A DNA stretch of 28,746 nt, taken from positions 1-28,746 of IMG/VR virus record IMGVR_UViG_3300005613_000321. One strand, given 5' to 3'. A program made the translations under genes and the position numbers. Positions 22,122 through 28,746 of the stretch are shown here, in pieces (position 1 is the first letter of the stretch; each line of letters opens with the position of its first letter). The stretch comes from a virus. The notes beneath the pieces are model-generated. The model did no database searches. It saw only the letters and a list, made by a program, of their open reading frames with translations, and was not told the DNA's origin.

Positions 22122-22193
22122 AAAATCTCCTGTTTTTTCGCTTCTTATTACCAAGAGTTACGAATGTTTTTAAGTGCAAGGTAATTTGCAATA

Positions 22194-22216
22194 AACTGTT
22201 CAATTATTGAACAGTT
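22194..22216. repeat. Inverted repeat upstream of the scaffold gene
   Basis: AACTGTTCAA-TTA-TTGAACAGTT is a perfect 10-bp inverted repeat with a three-base loop, at the stop codon of the upstream small gene. On the coding strand no U-tract follows. It could be an mRNA-stabilising hairpin before the highly expressed scaffold and capsid genes or a protein site. No clear promoter was found in the 22122-22214 gap. Confidence 0.6.
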
Positions 22217-22535
22217 ATTTTCCTAATACTTGTTTTTCGTCTTCTTTGTCTTTTTCTTCATCAGACATCTTGTCGTATTCTTTTTTAGATACTGTATTTG
22301 TTCCTACTTGCATTATTTTTATCTCATATTCAGCCTCCTTCTTATCATCATAATCTTCGTGCATACCACCGATTTCGCCTTTAATATTCAGTTCAATATT
22401 ATCTCCAAACTTCTTCCCTTTTAACATAGGAAGTTGTTTGGAGGATATAGAAACCGAAGGATAATACTTTTCTTTTTTACTTTTCCCTTCCATAGTAGGC
22501 TCTTCTCTGACTCTACCAATGTCTTGCATTTCCAT
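22215..22535 (-). CDS. Small capsid-region protein, 106 aa
   Basis: 106 residues. A short charged N-terminus is followed by YYPSVSISSKQLPMLKGKKF and a beta stretch (DNIELNIKGEIGGM, EAEYEIKIMQVG), ending in a Lys/Glu/Asp-rich helix (KKEYDKMSDEEKDKEDEKQV). Small beta proteins of this type often lie between portal and capsid genes in phages of this gene order. GGAGGGAAGTA precedes the ATG, which shares a base with the previous stop (TAATG). The role is unknown; a capsid assembly or decoration part is possible. Confidence 0.55.
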   Translation of the reverse strand: MEMQDIGRVREEPTMEGKSKKEKYYPSVSISSKQLPMLKGKKFGDNIELNIKGEIGGMHEDYDDKKEAEYEIKIMQVGTNTVSKKEYDKMSDEEKDKEDEKQVLGK

Positions 22536-22804
22536 TACTTCCCTCCTTTAGCACTACTCTTTAATTCTTTTGGTATTCTCTGGACTTCTTTATAAACCTG
22601 ATAAGCTAATTGAAGCCTTTTTAAGTCTTCTCCTGTTAAGCTAGTATCAGTCTTTATTTTATTAAGAATACGTTCCATCTTTTTTTCTATTTCTTCTTCA
22701 TAGAATTTCCAACCCTGACTTTTAGAAATCTCCACCCAAGAAGTAAACTTTTCTCTGGCTTCTCTTACTTTTTCAGCTCTTTTATTGTTGAACAGTTTGA
22801 GCAT
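22535..22804 (-). CDS. Hypothetical helical protein, 89 aa
   Basis: 89 residues from the ATG at 22804 (MLKLFNNKRAEKVREAREKF), which has GGAGGT seven bases upstream; a frame 25 codons longer has no such support. It is helical and basic (EEEIEKKMERILNKIKTD; DLKRLQLAYQVYKEVQRIPK), with no membrane segment. It overlaps the portal gene's end by 23 bases and the next gene by one. Function unknown. Confidence 0.55.
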   Translation of the reverse strand: MLKLFNNKRAEKVREAREKFTSWVEISKSQGWKFYEEEIEKKMERILNKIKTDTSLTGEDLKRLQLAYQVYKEVQRIPKELKSSAKGGK

Positions 22805-24614
22805 CTTTTTGTACCTCCGCTTGCATAAGTTGAGCCTGCATTTGCTCGGCTTGTTGTTTTTCCTGCTGTATTTGTTCAATAGCTTTTAACCGAACATTCC
22901 TCACGTCTATAGACCTGAAAAAATTCTCAGTAACATCAAGCATTGTTTCTTCACTAATAGCAGGGTTTTTACCAAGAGAATTAAGAACAGTATTATAAGA
23001 AAGTAATGCCCTGTCTTGTTCTATAGCACGATTTATATTTACTGAATTTCCTACTGATTCAAAATCGTAATTTCCACCCCAATAAGATTTATTAAGAGTC
23101 TTAAAAGGATTGCCTTGTTGTTCGGTAAGCTGATATATAAAATCATCATCAAGATTTTCAGAATTAAGATTAACAATAAAATCGTATAAATCTTCATTCA
23201 CATCTTGCAAGGCTCTTATCATATCATCAAACTTAATATTACCTTCACCGACTATGGTCATTATTCCTGTAGCAGTTCTATTAGAAGCAATAGAACTTTC
23301 AGAACCTAATGCATAATCAGTAACTCCAAAAAGTTTTTGAACCATTCCAAGCAAAAATTCCATTTTAGCAAATTCCATTTGCTCAGATTTAGGAAGTTCT
23401 AGCACTTTATACCCCGATGGATTTTCTGATTTCCATTTAACACCCGGTCCAAAAGGGTTTAAGTCTTCTTCATGGTCGGAAGGAGTTATTATTGGAGGGT
23501 TATTATTTATAGAGCCTCTATCTATCATTTGATTAAATGTAGCATCTGTCATATCCCTCAAACCAGTTAAAAATTCAGGTACTCCTTTTCCATAAGGAGA
23601 ACCTTCCATCGGGATAATTTGATAATGAAAAAATGGACGAACTTGAAATGGACTTAGCATCCAACCGAGAATAACATTATGCTCAGGAGCTACAAAAGCT
23701 ACTATCTCTTCATCTTTATCATCTCCATTAATATCAAATTTACCATACCACTCGTAAATCAAAATAGGTTTACGCATAGCCTTAGCATGGTCAGCATTAT
23801 TCAAAATATTCTCTTTTATCTTTTTTATATTTTTGAACTTACCCTCTTTAATATCTCCTTCTCTGCGAATTATCCAATCATAGGTAACTTCGTAGCTATC
23901 ACATATCCAATCCCATTCTTCTATTTCAGGACTAATAGCATTTTTGGGAATAATTATTTCTTTTATCGTTCTGCCATAAAGAGCTGGCCCTTCATAAATT
24001 GTTTTTTCATCTTGTATTTCATCTTTGACAACAACTAATCCCGGAGCGGCAGGAAAATCTTCTTTGACCTGGACAGGTGTTCCATCTTCGTTAACTATAT
24101 ATTCTCCGGTCAATTCATTTTGTAAGTAATAAACTACTTTATTAAAAGGACGAGTTTTTTTCTCCCAAACACATTTAGTAAAAGCATCACCTTCTATAAT
24201 AACATTTTTAAAAACAAGTTTCATTTTACGATAAATTTTCATCAAACGAGTAAGCTGATAATTTAGAGCTTCTTGGACTAAGGGAGCTGCTTCTATGTCA
24301 CTTTGCCCCTTGCCCCTAACCCAAGCTACAGGCTTTGCACCATAACATACTTTAAGAAACCTCGGCAATAAACCTTCGATAGTAAAAGCATCTATAGGGA
24401 TACCAACATCACTAGCTCCATCCCAGGGTGAGTCTTTAGGGTTTTTTACGGGGTCATCACCCCAGCCTAAAAGTCCTGATATGGAACGTTTAGCCTCGTA
24501 GCGTTTAACAAACTCTTTAACCTTGTTTATTCTAGGAGTTTGTGTTGCTGATGAGCTTTTCACTTCTTGAATGATATACTTTTTTAGTTTATCTTCAATG
24601 TTTTCTATAAACAT
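22782..24614 (-). CDS. Portal protein (P22-like)
   Basis: 610 residues. Typical portal features in order are PWDGASDVGIPIDAFTIEGL (68-87), a helical clip region (ALNYQLTRLMKIYRKMKLVF), VIIEGDAFTKCVWEKKTRPF, FFHYQIIPMEGSPYGKGVPE, FLTGLRDMTDATFNQMIDRG and SIASNRTATGIMTIVGEGNI, ending in a long Gln/Glu-rich coiled tail (IEQIQQEKQQAEQMQAQLMQ). The dodecameric portal is the DNA channel of the head and docks terminase and adaptor. AGAGGAGATAAA precedes the ATG. The place between terminase and scaffold/capsid genes fits. Confidence 0.88.
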   Translation of the reverse strand: MFIENIEDKLKKYIIQEVKSSSATQTPRINKVKEFVKRYEAKRSISGLLGWGDDPVKNPKDSPWDGASDVGIPIDAFTIEGLLPRFLKVCYGAKPVAWVRGKGQSDIEAAPLVQEALNYQLTRLMKIYRKMKLVFKNVIIEGDAFTKCVWEKKTRPFNKVVYYLQNELTGEYIVNEDGTPVQVKEDFPAAPGLVVVKDEIQDEKTIYEGPALYGRTIKEIIIPKNAISPEIEEWDWICDSYEVTYDWIIRREGDIKEGKFKNIKKIKENILNNADHAKAMRKPILIYEWYGKFDINGDDKDEEIVAFVAPEHNVILGWMLSPFQVRPFFHYQIIPMEGSPYGKGVPEFLTGLRDMTDATFNQMIDRGSINNNPPIITPSDHEEDLNPFGPGVKWKSENPSGYKVLELPKSEQMEFAKMEFLLGMVQKLFGVTDYALGSESSIASNRTATGIMTIVGEGNIKFDDMIRALQDVNEDLYDFIVNLNSENLDDDFIYQLTEQQGNPFKTLNKSYWGGNYDFESVGNSVNINRAIEQDRALLSYNTVLNSLGKNPAISEETMLDVTENFFRSIDVRNVRLKAIEQIQQEKQQAEQMQAQLMQAEVQKDAQTVQQ

Positions 24615-24615
24615 T

Positions 24616-24861
24616 TTATCTCCTCTTTAATCCTCTGACAAAATTTTTAAACCCTGACGGTTTTATTACTTTACTTTCCTTGGGAGGTTTATTAGTTTTT
24701 ACTATATCTTTACATACTTCTAGGATTCCAAGAGCCTGTACTTTTCCTGCAAAGAAATCTTTTGGAGCATCTAGCATTATTTGTCCGCTTCTAACCCAAA
24801 TCTCGGCTATTTTAAAATCTTTTATTTCTTCTTGTTTCTTATCCTGAATTTTATCAGTCAT
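24616..24861 (-). CDS. Small hypothetical protein between terminase and portal, 81 aa
   Basis: 81 residues, helical (EIKDFKIAEIWVRSGQIMLD, FAGKVQALGILEVCKDIVKT), with a basic tail (GFKNFVRGLKRR). AAGGAGGATAA precedes the ATG, and its stop is directly before the portal's ribosome binding site. Small basic genes in this spot are common in tailed phages but no function is visible. Confidence 0.6.
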   Translation of the reverse strand: MTDKIQDKKQEEIKDFKIAEIWVRSGQIMLDAPKDFFAGKVQALGILEVCKDIVKTNKPPKESKVIKPSGFKNFVRGLKRR

Positions 24862-24870
24862 TTATCCTCC

Positions 24871-26538
24871 TTAATATCCAGAAAGTCCTCTATAAGCTTT
24901 TCTTTTTTTAACCATGAATACTTTCTCTTTATAGGGTTTTTCCAATCTGACTTGCGAAGCTATTGCCCTAGCAAAGACTAGATCATCATGTTTTCCTTTC
25001 TCAGCTTCAGGGCGTTTCTTCTTAACATTGTTTATAAATGTCCAACATTGGTTGATCAAATCTAAATCATTTAACTTACAAGAGCCTTCTTTTATCTCTT
25101 CGGCTAATTGAGCTAACATTGTAGGCCTTGATATAGAATTAGTATTCCAGCCAAGTTCATTGGTTTGTATTTTCATGCCCTTTTTAGTATTTATTCTTCT
25201 ATAGACATTACCATAATTTTTATAAAGCTCTTGGTTAACTGAATATCCATATCCTTTGTTCTCGCAAGCAATCCACGCTTGATTATAGAAATGACCTAAT
25301 TTAAGCAAATCTTCTCCAAACCTTTCAGGAGGAACATTATGGTTGTAAGTACAAACTGTTTCATTATTCAACTTATCTATTACACAAGCCGCAGATTTAT
25401 CCCCATGCTCCAATCCTTCTGCTGAATCACCGCCTATAGCATACTGCCCCGCTCTTTTAGGAAATCCATAAAATTTAAAAACCCCCGTAGAACTCTCTCT
25501 AAATACATATCTACCGTTTTCCTTTACAATACTACCAATAAAAGGTTTTTTAGGCTCCTGTAATTTAAGAGCTTCTCTGTCAAAAAACAAATCTCCACTA
25601 GCTACAAATGCAGACTCCCAGCAATCAGGATTTTCTTGATTGAACTTATTAATATCGCCGGAACAGTTATTAACTATATCCCATCTTCTCCAATTCATCT
25701 GTTCATCAGTCAATCCATGCTTACTTTTTAATTTCTTTTCTTCTATCAAAAACTGTTCTTTTTGCCCCGGACTAACAAAATTTATGTTTTCTAAAGGATA
25801 CATACCTCCCTCAAGAGGCATCTTATTCTCCGGGTTCTCAAACCAAGCATAAAAAAGAGGTATCCAATCAGATTTACCATTTATTGATTTTAGCCATAAT
25901 TCGTGGAAGTCCTCATACCCTTTAGCGGTAGTCTCTAAGAAAATCATCGTCCCTTGGGTGTTGGGAACAGCGTGTCCAAGGCCGGTCATTATATCCTTGA
26001 TTGGCCTCTGCCAGCGAGCCACCTCAGTACAATGAACGAATTGAAAAGTATATTTGTGTCCGGCATTAGAGTTATCTGAGGTATCTATCAAAATCTGGGA
26101 GTTTATCCCTTTAAAGGCGAGTTTCTTTTCGTTGGAATGTTTAGGCTCAGGCTTTAAGTGCGTTTCCAAATACTCTTGAAATAGCTTCTGCATTTCAAAA
26201 ATATAGTTAGCCCCGTCCAAATCATCAGCTATAACGCAGGAATTTATACCCGGCGACCGAGAAGTAAAAGCATAGATAATAGCCTCTATGGCTGTTGAGA
26301 TACCCACCTGCCGGGCTTTCAATACCAATATTCTTACCGGCTTAAGAGCATAAAATCGTTCCCTAACTTCATTGATGAACTTCTTCTGAATGAAATTAGG
26401 CAGAAACCTCTTCAGGCCGTCCTTCTTGGTTTTGATAGTGAAATAACCATTCTCAAGAAGTTTAAAAGGGTCTTGACCGATAAGCCAAGCTTCTTCTTTC
26501 TGCATTTCTTCTACTGATTTATCTAATACTTCTTCCAT
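24871..26538 (-). CDS. terL: Terminase large subunit
   Basis: 555 residues. The ATPase part has Walker A (KARQVGIST, 74-82), an atypical Walker B (FQFVHCTEVARW, 166-177, with Cys-Thr-Glu where Asp-Glu is usual), and the coupling motif (FLETTAKGYEDF, 200-211). The nuclease part begins with YAIGGDSAEGLEHGDKSAAC (366-385, D371 metal-binding) and ends with GKHDDLVFARAIASQ. Together with the small subunit it recognises, cuts and pumps phage DNA through the portal. GGAAGG lies six bases before the ATG, which follows the previous stop with no gap. The domain order is complete. Confidence 0.92.
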   Translation of the reverse strand: MEEVLDKSVEEMQKEEAWLIGQDPFKLLENGYFTIKTKKDGLKRFLPNFIQKKFINEVRERFYALKPVRILVLKARQVGISTAIEAIIYAFTSRSPGINSCVIADDLDGANYIFEMQKLFQEYLETHLKPEPKHSNEKKLAFKGINSQILIDTSDNSNAGHKYTFQFVHCTEVARWQRPIKDIMTGLGHAVPNTQGTMIFLETTAKGYEDFHELWLKSINGKSDWIPLFYAWFENPENKMPLEGGMYPLENINFVSPGQKEQFLIEEKKLKSKHGLTDEQMNWRRWDIVNNCSGDINKFNQENPDCWESAFVASGDLFFDREALKLQEPKKPFIGSIVKENGRYVFRESSTGVFKFYGFPKRAGQYAIGGDSAEGLEHGDKSAACVIDKLNNETVCTYNHNVPPERFGEDLLKLGHFYNQAWIACENKGYGYSVNQELYKNYGNVYRRINTKKGMKIQTNELGWNTNSISRPTMLAQLAEEIKEGSCKLNDLDLINQCWTFINNVKKKRPEAEKGKHDDLVFARAIASQVRLEKPYKEKVFMVKKRKAYRGLSGY

Positions 26539-26877
26539 TTATAACCTTCCATGTTTAGAGCACATTACGCTATCGCCTTTTTTACATCCACAGGAATATT
26601 TAGAGTTGTTTCTCATATAGTTGGGAGTAAATTTGTTTGTTGACTTTGTTGCATTTAAAGTATCTTTAGGTTTGTCTGGTAATCCAGCTGATAGGACTGG
26701 TTTAACGTTAGTAACCTCTGTTGTTCGAACCTTCTCTGTTTCTTTTGGAGTTGTTCGAACATTAGGTTTAGAAATTGTTAGAACAAGTGCCTCTTTTCCG
26801 TACATTGTTAGAACAATTGTACCTTCTTTCAGATATTTGTTCGTACACTTTAGGAAATCTCTTTTAGGTACTTGCAT
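26539..26877 (-). CDS. Small protein with C-terminal Cys/His (zinc-binding-like) motif
   Basis: 112 residues. The N-terminus is short and basic (MQVPKRDFLK); the middle has repeated V(L/R)T(I/M/T) tetrapeptides at about 22, 32, 40 and 50 that arise from a repeated DNA decamer. The C-terminus is YSCGCKKGDSVMCSKHGRL with C96, C98, C106 and H109, which looks like a small zinc-binding knuckle. The stop is directly adjacent to the terminase large subunit start. Only a weak GAG precedes its ATG. It may bind DNA or terminase near the packaging genes, which is an inference. Confidence 0.6.
   Translation of the reverse strand: MQVPKRDFLKCTNKYLKEGTIVLTMYGKEALVLTISKPNVRTTPKETEKVRTTEVTNVKPVLSAGLPDKPKDTLNATKSTNKFTPNYMRNNSKYSCGCKKGDSVMCSKHGRL
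26721..26846. repeat. Five copies of a TTGTT(C/A)GAAC decamer
   Basis: TTGTTCGAAC at 26721 and 26751, TTGTTAGAAC at 26775 and 26805, and a diverged TTGTTCGTAC at 26837. GTTCGAAC is a perfect palindrome and GTTAGAAC near-perfect. Spacings are 30, 24, 30 and 32 bp. The last copy is in another reading frame, so the repetition is not only a protein repeat. The cluster lies between the two terminase genes, a fitting place for a packaging or regulatory site. Confidence 0.65.
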
Positions 26878-27221
26878 AAAAACTCAAAATTGGGGGAGTT
26901 TGAGATAGGGGGATACATATATATAGGGTTTTTGCTCCTGTCCCCCTCCCCCCCTCTTCACATTATAACTATATATATTCACTTAACCAGCCAATAATGG
27001 ATATTATGTTAACTTTCACTATTCCTTAACCTTTTGTTTATCAATGAGTTATGCATATATGCTTATTCTTGCTCTGTCTTAGTGTCTGATACTACCATAT
27101 GTGGTATAGTATAAAGCTGTGATCCTTTTCTATTATTAAGTAATGCTAACCTATGCCTCAACCTCTTTAACCCCTCTTAAAACGCAACCTCGTGCCATTT
27201 AAGGCTATAATAATAGTATAT
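26878..27221. other. 344-bp non-coding segment between terminase genes
   Basis: No supported gene on either strand; only frames of about 15 codons without ribosome binding sites. It holds G and C tracts near 26892-26954, a minus-strand TATAAT (26962-26967) that could be a -10 box for the terminase/late unit although no good -35 is at the right distance, an AT-rich run (26968-27010), and an interrupted dyad, TACCA-CATA-TGGTA within ATAC...GTAT (about 27090-27114). A packaging site or late promoter region is plausible. Confidence 0.45.
26884..26954. repeat. G/C-tract foldback upstream of the Cys/His protein gene
   Basis: GGGGG at 26892-26896 and 26908-26912 can pair with CCCCC (26942-26946) and CCCCCCC (26948-26954); GGGGGAG and GGGGGA have exact complements in the C tract. 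Inside is an AT run. A smaller dyad, CTCAAA/TTTGAG (26884-26889 with 26900-26905), is followed on the minus strand by five Ts just before the ATG at 26877. The tracts stand out in an AT-rich segment. Confidence 0.5.
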
Positions 27222-27626
27222 CTAAGGTTGTTTAGCTTCTTTAAGCTTCTTAACTCTATTAGCTAAGGAAAACTGGCTATCAGCGTTATTTACTAGGATA
27301 TTTATATTGCTATCACTCCACATTTGCAAATACTTCCCTAAGAGTTCACAAGCCCTTATAAAACTAGACATATCCTTTTTCTTGCCTTTGATACATAACT
27401 TCTTAGCCTTTTCTAATTCAGATAGCACATAATCAGTAGTTATCACCGATTTATCAAAGCTAGCCATGATATTTTTCATACTTTGTTTTACTACAGCGTT
27501 ATGAGTTGATTGTCTTATTGCTGATTTACTATACTTAGCTGTCTTTAAAGCTTGTCTTGCGGATTTACCTTTTAAGAGTTCCCGTGTAACTATTGCTTTT
27601 TTAAGGGGATTTACTGTTGCGGGCAT
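27222..27626 (-). CDS. terS: Terminase small subunit (probable)
   Basis: 134 residues. The basic N-terminal part (KKAIVTRELLKGKSARQALK, AKYSKSAIRQSTHNAVVKQS) has a helix-turn-helix-like pattern. It is followed by helices (ITTDYVLSELEKAKKLCIKG; SSFIRACELLGKYLQMW) and a short basic tail, matching small terminases that bind DNA at the packaging start and form a ring. GGAAGGATAAT precedes the ATG. It is followed by a non-coding segment, a zinc-knuckle gene and the large subunit. A 13-codon frame, MAKKGKQRIAKEG, runs from 27669 to 27628 in the preceding gap. Confidence 0.7.
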   Translation of the reverse strand: MPATVNPLKKAIVTRELLKGKSARQALKTAKYSKSAIRQSTHNAVVKQSMKNIMASFDKSVITTDYVLSELEKAKKLCIKGKKKDMSSFIRACELLGKYLQMWSDSNINILVNNADSQFSLANRVKKLKEAKQP

Positions 27627-27668
27627 ATTATCCTTCCTTTGCTATGCGTTGTTTGCCTTTTTTAGCCA

Positions 27669-27911
27669 TTAGTACTCCCTAGCTATTTTCTCCAATACTT
27701 TCATTTCCCCATTCCAGTTGTTTATACAGTCGTTGCTTAATATGTTTGCTAAACCGCAGGCTCTAAACCATTGCCCTTTGCCGTAATAGGTATTAAACTT
27801 ATGCTGTTGTTTTTCTTGGGGTAATTCATAGGCACAAACAAAAGTCTCGCACCGGTTTTCAATTTCTTTTATTAAATCGTCTAAGGGGATTAAAGATAAA
27901 TCTTGGTCCAT
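27669..27911 (-). CDS. Small hypothetical protein, 80 aa
   Basis: 80 residues (MDQDLSLIPLDDLIKEIENR, then CETFVCAYELPQEKQQHKFN, WFRACGLANILSNDCINNWN). It is acidic, with four Cys but no metal-site spacing that I recognise and no signal peptide. No ribosome binding site precedes the ATG. It lies just before the small terminase gene and about 130 bp after a candidate promoter. Function unknown; an early or packaging accessory protein is possible. Confidence 0.5.
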   Translation of the reverse strand: MDQDLSLIPLDDLIKEIENRCETFVCAYELPQEKQQHKFNTYYGKGQWFRACGLANILSNDCINNWNGEMKVLEKIAREY

Positions 27912-28043
27912 AATAAATACAAGCTGTTTCTTGGGTTTTCTACGTCAGACCTGGGTTATGTCGCAAGTGTTAAGTCTCTCTTAGTGCCGCAAGTACAACT
28001 TATTGTCAAATAGTAGTAAACATAACAATACACCACTATAATA

Positions 28044-28073
28044 AGTATAACATTATTACAATAGGGATTACAA
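28044..28073 (-). promoter_or_regulatory. Candidate promoter for the packaging/head operon
   Basis: Minus strand TTGTAA (-35, 28068-28073), 18 bp spacer, TATACT (-10, 28044-28049), five of six -10 bases matching. Transcription would begin near 28037 and run into the 80-residue gene and terminase. The TTATAACAGG repeats end eight bases from the -35, so a regulator could act here. Confidence 0.5.
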
Positions 28074-28080
28074 GGTAACT

Positions 28081-28100
28081 TTATAACAGGTTATAACAGG
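28081..28100. repeat. Tandem TTATAACAGG repeat containing a 16-bp dyad
   Basis: TTATAACAGG is present twice in perfect tandem. The junction forms TTATAAC-AG-GTTATAA, a perfect seven-base dyad with two central bases. It lies just upstream of the candidate -35 at 28068-28073, as an operator or activator site would. Confidence 0.6.
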
Positions 28101-28239
28101 ATTAAATCTAAGCGTAAATAGCTGTTGATTCTGTTGGGTTTTTTAGGTTTTCGACCTCTTTAGCGGATAAAAACTTTTTTATTCTTTTCTGTTGTATATG
28201 GATAGATGAGAAGGATATTGAATATTATGTTGATGGTGC

Positions 28240-28479
28240 CTAGTCTATATGAAAGGTTATATATGCTTCTTTGTTTTCGGGGATTTTTATATTAACATCC
28301 CTATTGACTTTGACTATAAACTCTTTATCTTTGATTATAATAACATCACATTTCGGGTGGCGTTTTTCCATTAACTTCTTTTCCCACTTAGCCCCCAGCT
28401 CGGACTCTCTCCTTCTCTCTTCGATAACTACCTTTGAGCGACCTATGGCTTTTATATACCAGACTTCTACTAAGGGCAT
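28240..28479 (-). CDS. Small hypothetical protein, 79 aa
   Basis: 79 residues, basic (IGRSKVVIEERRRESELGAK then EKKLMEKRHPKC) with a beta C-terminal part (VIIIKDKEFIVKVNRDVNIK, ITFHID). GGGAG lies about ten bases before the ATG, which shares a base with the preceding stop (TAATG). No signal, membrane segment or family recognised. It is probably co-transcribed with the membrane protein at the right edge. Confidence 0.5.
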   Translation of the reverse strand: MPLVEVWYIKAIGRSKVVIEERRRESELGAKWEKKLMEKRHPKCDVIIIKDKEFIVKVNRDVNIKIPENKEAYITFHID

Positions 28480-28746
28480 TATTTTATTCTCCCATTTAGT
28501 TTATTGTGTTTATGATCATTATATTCTTTGGTCAAAAAGAGCAGGGCTTCTTTTTGGCTTTGTGCCTCTAATCTAAGGTCGTGCAGTTGTCTCGTAAGTA
28601 TATTTAGTTTTGTCCAGGCACCTCTGGGATAACCTAACCAAAAAACTGCAACCATAGCTATCAATGCTAATATAATTAGAGTAGTAGTTACTGGATTATC
28701 GCAATCTTTAATTATAATATTCTTATTCTCACAATCAGGACAGGCT
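28479..28746 (-). CDS. Membrane protein, N-terminally truncated by right edge
   Basis: The frame is open to the window edge and codes for at least 88 residues; an internal TTG at 28664 is not a convincing start because it would cut the membrane helix. Before the helix is ACPDCENKN...KDCDNP, with Cys at C-x-x-C spacing and a third Cys (zinc-ribbon-like or disulfide). The helix is TLIILALIAMVAVFWLGY, followed by a helical charged tail (LNILTRQLHDLRLEAQSQKE). A phage membrane protein such as a spanin or accessory lysis component is possible; the true N-terminus lies outside the window. Confidence 0.55.
   Translation of the reverse strand, partial: ACPDCENKNIIIKDCDNPVTTTLIILALIAMVAVFWLGYPRGAWTKLNILTRQLHDLRLEAQSQKEALLFLTKEYNDHKHNKLNGRIK

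Larger units (their letters stand above)
27912..28239. other. 328-bp non-coding segment with promoter and repeats
   Basis: No supported gene on either strand. It contains a candidate minus-strand promoter (28044-28073), a tandem decamer/dyad (28081-28100) next to it, and an additional TTGACA (28004-28009 on the minus strand) without a convincing -10. The remainder is AT-rich with short T runs near 28140-28180. Confidence 0.5.

Noticed and set aside
22122-22154. Upstream TTG start for the scaffold-like gene
   Set aside because: No ribosome binding site before the TTG, whereas the ATG at 22121 has CAGGAGATTTT at normal distance and the extra residues look like leader sequence.
26968-27010. AT-rich run and TATAAT as an origin of replication or definite promoter
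   Set aside because: TATAAT is present but no -35 is at 16-19 bp, and no iterons or replication genes are near; left as a weak candidate.
27628-27669. 13-codon frame MAKKGKQRIAKEG before the small terminase
   Set aside because: A TAATG junction makes it possible, but it is too short and has no independent support; mentioned only in the neighbour's entry.
28004-28009. Minus-strand TTGACA as a promoter -35
   Set aside because: The sequence 16-18 bp downstream (GCACTA/CACTAA) is a poor -10, so the upstream TTGTAA/TATACT pair is preferred.
1-28746. Prophage or CRISPR/tRNA content
   Set aside because: No integrase, attachment-site repeats, flanking host genes, spaced direct repeats or cloverleaf-forming sequence was recognised on either strand.

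Overview
The window is a 28.7 kb piece of an AT-rich tailed-phage genome (Caudoviricetes). Every gene I can support lies on the minus strand, so gene order reads from the right edge leftwards. Most genes are densely packed with ATGA or TAATG junctions and strong AGGAGG-type ribosome binding sites. No integrase, repressor/integration module, tRNA, IS element or CRISPR array was seen. There are short-tail (podovirus-type) head-to-tail proteins and no tape measure, sheath or tail tube, so a podovirus-like virion is likely. The host is probably a diderm bacterium: the window encodes an O-antigen ligase/polymerase-like membrane protein and several proteins with Sec-type signals. The host cannot be named from the sequence.

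Layout, right to left. (1) 28746-27222: a membrane protein cut by the edge, two small unknown genes, a promoter with a tandem decamer/dyad upstream, and a probable terminase small subunit. (2) 27221-26878: a non-coding segment with G/C tracts and AT runs. (3) 26877-20051: packaging and head genes. These are a small Cys/His-tailed protein whose gene carries five copies of a TTGTT(C/A)GAAC decamer, the terminase large subunit, a small spacer gene, the portal, two small genes, a scaffold-like protein and an N4-gp56-type major capsid protein with an extra inserted domain. (4) 20041-18181: two paralogous small secreted-looking beta proteins separated by a very strong hairpin, then a Wzy-like polytopic membrane protein. 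This is an unusual cargo in the middle of a virion module. (5) 18187-13720: a small beta protein, a coiled-coil protein, the head-tail adaptor, and a 1025-residue stabilisation/tail protein carrying three lectin-like insertions. (6) 13656-7405: fibre-like and small proteins, then a likely DNA-ejection set (492 aa with an N-terminal HExxE zinc-peptidase-like motif, 150 aa, 1015 aa). (7) 7408-3177: a tail fibre with a signal peptide, an Arg/Gly micro-protein, an XhlA-like coiled-coil/membrane protein, small genes and a permuted papain-like enzyme. A terminator at about 3102-3140 closes this long unit.

(8) 3079-1: a second unit with its own sigma70-like promoter. It encodes a ribbon-helix-helix regulator, a membrane-anchored lytic transglycosylase (the probable endolysin), three or four very small proteins and two DNA methyltransferases; the second methyltransferase is cut by the left edge.

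The features that stand out most are the Wzy-like gene next to two signal-peptide-bearing paralogues directly after the capsid gene, the peptidase-like head on an ejection protein, and the repeated palindromic decamers beside the terminase genes. Functions come from motifs recognised by eye; no database search was run.
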